A program made the translations under genes and the position numbers. A stretch of 36,868 nucleotides of DNA from CAYZJD01 sp964478455 (GTDB lineage Bacteria > Acidobacteriota > Terriglobia > Bryobacterales > Bryobacteraceae): positions 1 to 36,868 of the forward strand of contig CAYZJD010000004.1 in the NCBI GenBank assembly GCA_964478455.1, given 5' to 3'. Positions 31,319-36,868 of the stretch are shown here, piece after piece. The notes below the pieces were generated by a model, which had not been told where the DNA came from, did not search any database, and saw nothing but the letters and a program-made list of their open reading frames with translations. Numbering within the stretch: the stretch's first letter is position 1; each line of letters opens with the position of its first letter.

Positions 31319-31616
31319 AGGGTGCTGAAAAACGGTGACAGGCTTCGCTGCCCCGAGCGCACGTTCAGTTCTTTCAACGGGTTGCGCTCCTCGCGCGTGG
31401 GGAGCGTTGCCTCTCTTGAAAATTGCCGTAGTTCAGGAGGCCGGTTGCAGCCCGATTGGTTGCCCAAGTCGTTGCAGCCGTTGTGGTTATGGTGCTGGTC
31501 GGTTGCTGGCCCGCCGTCGCGTCCATTTTCATGCCTCTGGAGCGGCGCCTCGCGCCATTGCGTTGCCTGTCTCCGATTTTGACTTTCGAGAGTGTCACCC
31601 TGTTTTTCAGCACCCT
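31319..31616. mobile_element. MITE-like element with 22/24-bp terminal inverted repeats, family D
   Basis: The left end AGGGTGCTGAAAAACGGTGACA (31319-31340) matches the reverse complement of the right end (31593-31616) with a 2-base indel. The 250-bp interior holds no credible gene and several GC-rich hairpins. It is probably a non-autonomous element or a pair of REP-type units. It lies just upstream of the NfrB-like gene, leaving about 30 bp for that gene's leader. Together with the repeats before it, it accounts for the gene-free stretch 31083-31645. Confidence 0.6.
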
Positions 31617-31645
31617 CATGGGGGAGGTATCCCCGGACGAATCCG

Positions 31646-33421
31646 ATGATCACCCTGGAATCCCTCCTGGCCGCCTGCCTCGTGCCGCTGGCCATCTTTA
31701 TCCTCTTCAGTGGACTGGACGATTTCCTGCTCGACCTCATCATGCTGGCGCGCGCCATCTGCCGCCCTCCGAACCAGACAATCCCACCTGCCGCGCCGGA
31801 GAAGCTCGTCGCCATCTTCATCCCGATGTGGAGGGAGCAAGCGGTCGCCGGAAGGATGCTCGAGCACAATCTCGCCGCCATCCGCTACCGCCACTACCAC
31901 ATCTTCGTCGGCGCTTATCCGAACGACGAGCCGACGGTCGAAGTGATCCGCGAAGCGGAATCCCGGTTCCCGAACGTCCATCTCGCCCTCTGCCCCCACG
32001 ACGGGCCCAGCTCCAAAGCCGACTGTCTCAACTGGATCTTCCAGCACATGCTGCTGTATGAAGAGCTTCGCGGCGTCCGGTTTGAGATCGTGGTGACCCA
32101 CGACGCCGAGGACCTGATCCATCCGGATTCGCTTCGGTCGATCAACCACTACACGAGCGAATACGACATGGTGCAGGTGCCGGTGCTGGCCCTGCCCACA
32201 CCGTGGCGCCGGTTCACGCACGGGGTCTATTGCGACGAGTTCGCCGAGTATCAGACCAGGGATGTGCCGCTCCGCGGCCCGCTCGGCGGCTTCGTTCCCT
32301 CCAATGGCGTGGGGACCGGGTATTCGCGGCAGGCCCTCGAGGCGCTGGCCGCGCAGTCGTCCAACCGGGTGTTCGAGCCCGAATGCCTCACCGAGGATTA
32401 CGAGAACGGCCTGCGCCTGCACCGGCTCGGCTTTCGCCAGTTGTTCGTTGGGATCCGTTTTGAAGGCGGGCAGCCGGTGGCCACGAGAGAGTACTTTCCG
32501 CAGACCTTGCGCGAAGCGGTGCGCCAGCGTACCCGCTGGGTGACCGGCATCGCCTTGCAGGGCTGGGAGCGGCACGGCTGGCGCGGAGGTCTCGCCTCCG
32601 TCTACTGGTTCTGGCGGGACCGGAAGGGGCTCATCGGCAACCCGGTCAGCTTGCTCAGCAACGCCATCTTCCTCTACGGGTTGGCGACCTGGGGCTGGAG
32701 CCGGGTGAGCGGAACGCCCTGGAGCCTCGGCCAGGCTGCCGCCGGCCCCTTACTGGCGCGGCTGCTTGCCCCGGTCCTGTGCTTGCAAGCGATCCGCCTG
32801 GCCGTGCGGATGGGATGCGTCGCCAGGATCTACGGCTGGGCTTTCGCGCTGGGCGTTCCTCTTCGCGCCTTCTGGGCCAACTGGATCAACTCGGTATCCA
32901 CCGTTCTAGCCGTGCACTGGTATGCGCGGTCGCGGCTGCTCGGCCAGCCGTTGCCCTGGGTGAAAACGGAACACCTTTACCCGTCCCGGGAGGCGCTCAT
33001 GCCGCACAAGCGCAGGCTCGGAGAAATCCTCGTCGCCTCCGGCTACCTGGCCGAGAACGAACTGGCCTCGGCCTTGGCGAAGCGCCCGCCTCAGGTTCGC
33101 CTTGGCGAACACCTCGTTCAACTGGGGCTGCTCACCGAGCGCGAGCTGTACGAGGCCCTGAGCCTCCAGCAGAACCTGCCCGTCGAAGTGATCGAGCCCG
33201 CGCGCATCCAACGGGCGGCGCTTCGCCTGCTGCCGGCCAAACTGTCGCGCTCCTGGAAGGTGCTGCCATTCAAGGTGGAAGAAGGCGCCTTGTTCCTCGC
33301 CTGCCCGGAACTGCCGACCGAGGCGCTCCAGCGCGAGCTGGGCCGGCACACCCGCCTTCAGCTCAGGTTCCAGCTCGTGTCCCCCTCCGACTACCGCCGG
33401 CTCCGCCAGGCGGTGACTTGA
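31646..33421 (+). CDS. NfrB-like membrane glycosyltransferase with C-terminal MshEN domain
   Basis: A 591-residue protein. Membrane helix 1 (ITLESLLAACLVPLAIFI) is followed by a GT2 domain with VAIFIPMWREQAVAGRMLEH, the acidic THDAEDLIHPDSL, the LTEDYENGLRL acceptor motif and RQRTRWVTGIALQGW (Q..RW type), then further helices. The last about 125 residues are a type IV pilus/GspE N-terminal (MshEN) domain with two RLGxxL...L...L repeats (RRLGEILVASGYLAENELA; RLGEHLVQLGLLTERELYEA). E. coli NfrB has this architecture and its MshEN domain binds c-di-GMP to drive secretion of a sugar polymer. An outer-membrane NfrA partner is not in the window. No close Shine-Dalgarno is seen at this ATG. Confidence 0.9.
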   Translation: MITLESLLAACLVPLAIFILFSGLDDFLLDLIMLARAICRPPNQTIPPAAPEKLVAIFIPMWREQAVAGRMLEHNLAAIRYRHYHIFVGAYPNDEPTVEVIREAESRFPNVHLALCPHDGPSSKADCLNWIFQHMLLYEELRGVRFEIVVTHDAEDLIHPDSLRSINHYTSEYDMVQVPVLALPTPWRRFTHGVYCDEFAEYQTRDVPLRGPLGGFVPSNGVGTGYSRQALEALAAQSSNRVFEPECLTEDYENGLRLHRLGFRQLFVGIRFEGGQPVATREYFPQTLREAVRQRTRWVTGIALQGWERHGWRGGLASVYWFWRDRKGLIGNPVSLLSNAIFLYGLATWGWSRVSGTPWSLGQAAAGPLLARLLAPVLCLQAIRLAVRMGCVARIYGWAFALGVPLRAFWANWINSVSTVLAVHWYARSRLLGQPLPWVKTEHLYPSREALMPHKRRLGEILVASGYLAENELASALAKRPPQVRLGEHLVQLGLLTERELYEALSLQQNLPVEVIEPARIQRAALRLLPAKLSRSWKVLPFKVEEGALFLACPELPTEALQRELGRHTRLQLRFQLVSPSDYRRLRQAVT

Positions 33422-33423
33422 GC

Positions 33424-34044
33424 ATGTCAACCACCGAGGCGCAAAGGACGCAGAGACTCAATAAGATTACAGGGGTGGTCATAGGAGCGGCCATCGAAGT
33501 TCACCGCCGCCTGGGACCAGGCCTGCTCGAGTCAGTTTACGAGGCGTGTCTTGCCAGGGAACTGACACTCAGGAAGTTGCCCTTCGAACGTCAGAAGGCA
33601 TTGGATGTCGAATACAAGGGCGCCGCGCTCAAGGAAGGTTATCGCATCGATTTGCTGGTCTGCGATTCCGTTGTGGTTGAGGTCAAGACCGTCGAGAACC
33701 TGGCCCCTATTCATGAAGCTCAGTTGCTGACATACCTGAGGCTCACCGGCTGCAATGTTGGTCTATTGATTAACTTCAACGTGCCGGTGCTCAAGCAGGG
33801 AATCCGGCGCCTCGTCCTCAATCTCCGCGANNNNNNNNNNNNNNNNNNNNNNNNNNNNNNNNNNNNNNNNNNNNNNNNNNNNNNNNNNNNNNNNNNNNNN
33901 NNNNNNNNNNNNNNNNNNNNNNNNNNNNNNCTCCGCGAGTATTCTCTGCGCCCTCCACGTCTCTGCGGTTTGTTTACCTCTCCCAGCCCTCCGCGAGTAT
34001 TCTCTGCGCCCTCCGCGTCTCTGCGGTTTGCCTACGTCCGGTAG
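33424..34044 (+). CDS. GxxExxY-family protein, interrupted by assembly gap
   Basis: The visible 135 residues match the GxxExxY family (PD-(D/E)XK nuclease-like fold): the motif GLLESVYE, then YRIDLLVCDSVVVEVKTVE with the D..EVK catalytic-type residues, and HEAQLLTYLRL. Function is unknown; nuclease activity is suggested by fold only. The first residues MSTTEAQRTQR are encoded by a family B repeat unit, and the C-terminal tail after the gap (LREYSLRPPRLCGL) by inverted copies of it. The reading frame is the same on both sides of the 100 Ns. Its stop overlaps the convergent argJ end by 13 bp. Confidence 0.85.
   Translation: MSTTEAQRTQRLNKITGVVIGAAIEVHRRLGPGLLESVYEACLARELTLRKLPFERQKALDVEYKGAALKEGYRIDLLVCDSVVVEVKTVENLAPIHEAQLLTYLRLTGCNVGLLINFNVPVLKQGIRRLVLNLRXXXXXXXXXXXXXXXXXXXXXXXXXXXXXXXXXXLREYSLRPPRLCGLFTSPSPPRVFSAPSASLRFAYVR
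33430..33455. repeat. Family B repeat unit encoding the GxxExxY N-terminus
   Basis: ACCGAGGCGCAAAGGACGCA and following AGAG match the left arm of the palindrome at 4606-4663 with a few changes, in direct orientation, and face the inverted copies at 33931-34029. Confidence 0.7.
33831..33930. other. Assembly gap of 100 N
   Basis: Exactly 100 undetermined bases, the conventional length for a gap of unknown size. CTCCGCGA ends the left flank (33823-33830) and begins the right flank (33931-33938), so the true gap may be zero or a few repeat units: joining at this 8-base overlap keeps the reading frame. Confidence 0.98.
33931..34029. repeat. Tandem inverted family B units
   Basis: Two 41-bp direct copies (33931-33971 and 33989-34029) differing at one base, each ending in TCTCTGCGGTTT, separated by 17 bp. 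They are the reverse complement of the unit at the start of the GxxExxY gene. They explain why the assembly broke here. Confidence 0.9.
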
Positions 34045-35210
34045 CTCGCATTAATCCGCACGTACCCCTCCGTCAGGTCGCAGGTCCAGAAGCACGCCTC
34101 GCCTTTCCCCCGGCCGCGGATCGTGAAGCGTACCACGCAATCCGACGAGTCGAGCTTCTTCTTCAACTCGCTCTCGTCGAACCGGGCGGCCAGGCCGCCC
34201 CGGCAAACCGGCGTCCCCTGCACCAGAATGTCCACCTTCGCCGGATCAAACTCGGCCCCGGAGGCCCCCGCGGCCGAGAGGATCCGCCCCCAGTTGGGAT
34301 CAGACCCCGCGATCGCGGTCTTCACCAGCGGGGAGTTGGCGATGGCGCGGGCGATCCCGACCGCGGCATCGTCGTCCCTGGCCCCGACAACGTGAATGGT
34401 GATCTTCTTGTTCGCGCCCTCGCCGTCCCGCGCGATCATCTCCGCAAGGTCCTGCATCACCCAGCTCAGCACTTCCTGAAACACCATGCGCTCTTTGGCA
34501 TTGGCCTTGATTCCCGAGGCCCCGTTGGCGAGCACGATGACGGTGTCGTTGGTCGAGGTGTCGCCATCCACGCTCAGCCGGTGAAAACTGCGGTCCGCCG
34601 CGTGTTCGAGCGCGATCCTCAAGTCGGACGGCGTCACTCCGAGATCGGTCATCAGGAAGCACAGCGTCGTCGCCATGCGCGGGTGAATCATCCCCGCGCC
34701 CTTCGTCATTCCGGCGATCCGGACGACGCCGTGGTTCAGCGGCACCTCGCCGAAGGCGACCTTGGGAATGCGGTCCGTGGTCATGATGGCCCGCGAGACA
34801 TCGTGGAACCGCTTCTCGGAGAGGTTGCCAATCAATCCGGGCAAGGCATTCAGGATCAGCTTCGCGTCTAGCTCGACGCCGATGACGCCCGTCGAGGCGG
34901 GCAGCACGTGTCCGGGCGGCACGCCCAGGCCCCGGGCCACTGCCCGGCAGCAGGACTCCGCTACGCGCACGCCGCGCCGGGTGGCGCAGTTCGCGTTGCC
35001 CGCGTTGACCAGGATCGCCCGCGCCTTCCCCCGCGACGCCCGCAGGTTGGTTCTGGCGACGTGCACGGGCGCGGCCTGCACGCGGTTGGTCGTGAACATC
35101 GCGGCGGCGGAAGCCGTCGAATCGGAAACGATGAGCGCCAGATCATCCCTCCGCTCTTTGCGGATGCCCGCGTAGACGGAGCCATATCGGTAGCCGAGCG
35201 GCAGTTTCAC
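34032..35210 (-). CDS. argJ: Glutamate N-acetyltransferase/ornithine acetyltransferase
   Basis: ArgJ recycles the acetyl group from N-acetylornithine to glutamate (and may also use acetyl-CoA) in arginine synthesis. The 392 residues include the autocleavage region KGAGMIHPRMATTLCFLMTD, where the Thr after MA becomes the nucleophile of the beta chain, and the conserved GDTSTND and GSDPNWGRIL stretches. There is no transit or signal sequence. The ATG overlaps the end of fmt by 4 bp (35207-35210). The C-terminus ends close to the family B repeat and overlaps the convergent GxxExxY frame. Confidence 0.97.
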   Translation of the reverse strand: MKLPLGYRYGSVYAGIRKERRDDLALIVSDSTASAAAMFTTNRVQAAPVHVARTNLRASRGKARAILVNAGNANCATRRGVRVAESCCRAVARGLGVPPGHVLPASTGVIGVELDAKLILNALPGLIGNLSEKRFHDVSRAIMTTDRIPKVAFGEVPLNHGVVRIAGMTKGAGMIHPRMATTLCFLMTDLGVTPSDLRIALEHAADRSFHRLSVDGDTSTNDTVIVLANGASGIKANAKERMVFQEVLSWVMQDLAEMIARDGEGANKKITIHVVGARDDDAAVGIARAIANSPLVKTAIAGSDPNWGRILSAAGASGAEFDPAKVDILVQGTPVCRGGLAARFDESELKKKLDSSDCVVRFTIRGRGKGEACFWTCDLTEGYVRINASYRT

Positions 35211-36145
35211 AGCTTCCCTTCCCCCAAGCCCTCATTCTCCGCCAAACGGAAGCCGTTGAGAAAATCGCCGGCCGTCATGCGCTTCCTCCCCTCTAACTGG
35301 AGTTCCAGCACTTCGAGAGCACCGGAGCCGCAAGCGACCAGCAAGCGGCGCTTGAGCGGGAGGACGGCGCCGGGCGCAGCGACCACCGCCTCTCCGGCCA
35401 TCTGCGCTCTCCAGATATGCAGCAACTGCCCGCGGAAATGGGTCCACGCCCCCGGCCACGGCTGAAAGCCGCGAACGCGATTGGAAATCTCGCGAGCGCC
35501 CAGCCTCCATTCGATCCGGCCGTCTTCTTTCTTCAGCATCGGCGCATGCGATGCCAGCGCCGGATCCTGCTTGCGCGACGCGATGGTTCCTTGTTCCAGG
35601 CCTCGCAACGTCTCGATGAGCAGGTCCGCGCCCATCCACGCCAGCCGCTCGGAAAGCTCGGTCGCGGTCTCCTCCGGGCCTATGGGCGTCTCGACCTGGA
35701 GCAGAATGTCGCCGGTGTCGAGACCGGCGTCGATGCGCATCGTGGTGACTCCCGTGGTCGTCTCGCCCCGGGCGATGGCCCACTGCACGGGCGCGGCCCC
35801 GCGGTACTTCGGCAGCAGCGACGCATGGACGTTGATGATCCCGAGCGGCGCAAGGTCGATGATCGACTGCGGGATGATCTGGCCGTAACCGACCACCACC
35901 ATCGCATCGGCCTTCAGCCCCGCGAGTTCCTCGACGACTTCCGGGCGCTTGATGCGCTCCGGTTGGCGAACCGGCAGGCCCAGCCGCACCGCCGTCTGCT
36001 TCACGGGAGGAGCGGTGAGCTCCTGGCTCCTGCCTTTCGGCCGGTCAGGCTGCGTGTAGACTGCGAGTACCTCGTGGCCGGCCTCGACGATCCGTTCCAA
36101 CGTGGGAACGGCGAACGATGGCGTGCCGAGAAAGACGAGGCGCAT
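35207..36145 (-). CDS. fmt: Methionyl-tRNA formyltransferase
   Basis: A 312-residue enzyme that formylates initiator Met-tRNA using 10-formyl-tetrahydrofolate. The N-terminal domain shows LVFLGTPSFAVPTLERI and the formyl-transfer motif NVHASLLPKYRGAAPVQWAI (Asn-His-SLLP), followed by GLDTGDIL. The C-terminal tRNA-binding OB domain begins near VRGFQPWPGAWTHF. It is placed between def and argJ; def-fmt pairing is the usual arrangement for the start and end of the N-formyl cycle. Confidence 0.97.
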   Translation of the reverse strand: MRLVFLGTPSFAVPTLERIVEAGHEVLAVYTQPDRPKGRSQELTAPPVKQTAVRLGLPVRQPERIKRPEVVEELAGLKADAMVVVGYGQIIPQSIIDLAPLGIINVHASLLPKYRGAAPVQWAIARGETTTGVTTMRIDAGLDTGDILLQVETPIGPEETATELSERLAWMGADLLIETLRGLEQGTIASRKQDPALASHAPMLKKEDGRIEWRLGAREISNRVRGFQPWPGAWTHFRGQLLHIWRAQMAGEAVVAAPGAVLPLKRRLLVACGSGALEVLELQLEGRKRMTAGDFLNGFRLAENEGLGEGKL

Positions 36146-36163
36146 GGCCGGCGCGACGGGGCG

Positions 36164-36676
36164 CTACCACTCCCCTGCTGTGACGAGCTTGCGGATCCGG
36201 CGGCGGATCAGGTCGCGCTTGAGAGCGCTGAGGTGGCTCAAATACAGCCTGCCGTTCAGATGGTCGGTCTCGTGGAGAAACGCGCGGGCAAGGAGTTCCT
36301 CGCCTGTCAACTCGAAGCTCTCACCCTTGAAGTTCTGGGCGCGTACCGTCACCCGGGACCCGCGCGTGACCTCCTCGCGGAAACCGGGGATGCTCAGGCA
36401 GCCTTCTTCGATGCGCTGCCTGCCCTCGTTGGCGATGATCTCCGGGTTGATCAGCACGATTCTCTGGGACGGGTCCTCGCCCGCGGACGTGTCGATCACG
36501 GCGATTCGCCGCGAAATCCCGATCTGCGGGGCCGCCAGGCCCACGCCGCGGGCGGCGTACATCGACTCAAACATGTCCTCGATCAGCTTGTGCAGATCGG
36601 CGGTGTCGAATTCCGTAATCAGCGTGGCCGGCGTCTCCAGCACCGGGTCGCCGTACTTCACAATCGAGTGGACCAT
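36164..36676 (-). CDS. def: Peptide deformylase
   Basis: A 170-residue metallo-deformylase that removes formyl from nascent proteins. All three motifs are present: GVGLAAPQIG, EGCLSIPG (Cys metal ligand) and HETDHLNG (two His ligands and the catalytic Glu; Thr replaces the common Ile or Phe). Its ATG overlaps the aroC stop (TGATG), and fmt follows after 18 bp. Confidence 0.97.
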   Translation of the reverse strand: MVHSIVKYGDPVLETPATLITEFDTADLHKLIEDMFESMYAARGVGLAAPQIGISRRIAVIDTSAGEDPSQRIVLINPEIIANEGRQRIEEGCLSIPGFREEVTRGSRVTVRAQNFKGESFELTGEELLARAFLHETDHLNGRLYLSHLSALKRDLIRRRIRKLVTAGEW

Positions 36677-36868
36677 CAGAAGTTCTTCACCTGCTCCAGG
36701 TAGTTCTGAAAGTTGCGCTTCGTCTCCGCGAGCGAGTCGCCTCCAAATTTCTCGAGCGCCGCCTCCGCCAGCACCAGCGCCATCATCGCCTCGCCGATCA
36801 CGCCCGCCGCCGGCACCACGCAGATGTCGCTGCGCTCGTAAGCAGCCAGCGAGGATTCGCGAGTCACT
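36676..36868 (-). CDS. aroC: Chorismate synthase, C-terminal fragment
   Basis: The last about 63 residues of chorismate synthase, the final shikimate-pathway step that uses reduced FMN to form chorismate from EPSP. The end ERSDICVVPAAGVIGEAMMA and LVLAEAALEKFGGDSL is the typical conserved C-terminus. The gene continues beyond the window, so only the 3' end is visible. Its TGA overlaps the def start codon. Confidence 0.88.
   Translation of the reverse strand, partial: VTRESSLAAYERSDICVVPAAGVIGEAMMALVLAEAALEKFGGDSLAETKRNFQNYLEQVKNF

Noticed and set aside
32779..33423. Upstream extension of the GxxExxY frame inside the NfrB-like gene
   Set aside because: That part is a shadow of the NfrB-like coding frame; homology starts only at the ATG at 33424.
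33424..34044. Broken pseudogene at the assembly gap
   Set aside because: The frame is open on both sides and joins across an 8-base overlap; the interruption is probably an assembly artefact.
1..36868. CRISPR array, tRNA or rRNA genes
   Set aside because: No array of regularly spaced repeats and no cloverleaf-like or rRNA sequence was recognised on either strand; short tRNAs could be missed without a search tool.

Overview
The window is about 36.9 kb of GC-rich bacterial DNA. It is probably from an acidobacterium of the Solibacter/Bryobacter type and probably a metagenome scaffold. This is inferred from the gene content (hfq-hflX, aroC-def-fmt-argJ, PspC and M50 proteins), the GC-rich codon use and the many short dispersed palindromic repeats; no rRNA is present to prove it. 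Both ends cut genes (leuD at the left, aroC at the right). A 100-N scaffold gap lies at 33831-33930.

Left part (1-16.5 kb): a mosaic of housekeeping and accessory genes. In order these are leuD (partial), an orphan HicB, an M50 protease, a zinc-ribbon PspC protein, an FAD oxidoreductase, msrP, a MATE exporter, polX, a sterol-desaturase-type hydroxylase, a CDF metal transporter, hfq, hflX and pgsA. They are followed by a tightly packed unit of glycosyltransferase, two methyltransferases and a secreted glutaminyl-cyclase-like M28 protein. Several genes here have ends made of dispersed repeat sequence.

Centre (16.6-30.9 kb, all minus strand): the most interesting region, 17 genes that look like one transcription unit reading right to left. 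A Cys-rich MarR regulator comes first, then hdrC, hdrB and a half-length HdrA (N-terminal, FAD-binding half only). Next is a sensory or signalling block: two DRTGG proteins, two histidine-kinase-type ATPases, a PHP protein and a degenerate [FeFe]-hydrogenase-like Fe-S protein. Then come nuoE, a 2Fe-2S thioredoxin-like protein, nuoF, a fusion of a NuoG/HoxU-type N-terminus to the missing C-terminal half of HdrA, mvhD, and the [NiFe] hydrogenase small and large subunits. Together they predict a cytoplasmic supercomplex joining H2, NAD(H), probably ferredoxin, and an unknown disulfide or other HdrB substrate, possibly by flavin-based electron bifurcation. HdrA is split and re-fused so that the two halves of one flavoprotein lie on separate polypeptides 6.5 kb apart.

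Right part (31-36.9 kb): a 0.7 kb non-coding stretch with a good minus-strand promoter, a candidate operator and two repeat elements. It is followed by an NfrB-like glycosyltransferase with a C-terminal MshEN (c-di-GMP) domain, a GxxExxY-family gene enclosed by inverted copies of a repeat and interrupted by the assembly gap, and the argJ-fmt-def-aroC housekeeping run on the minus strand.
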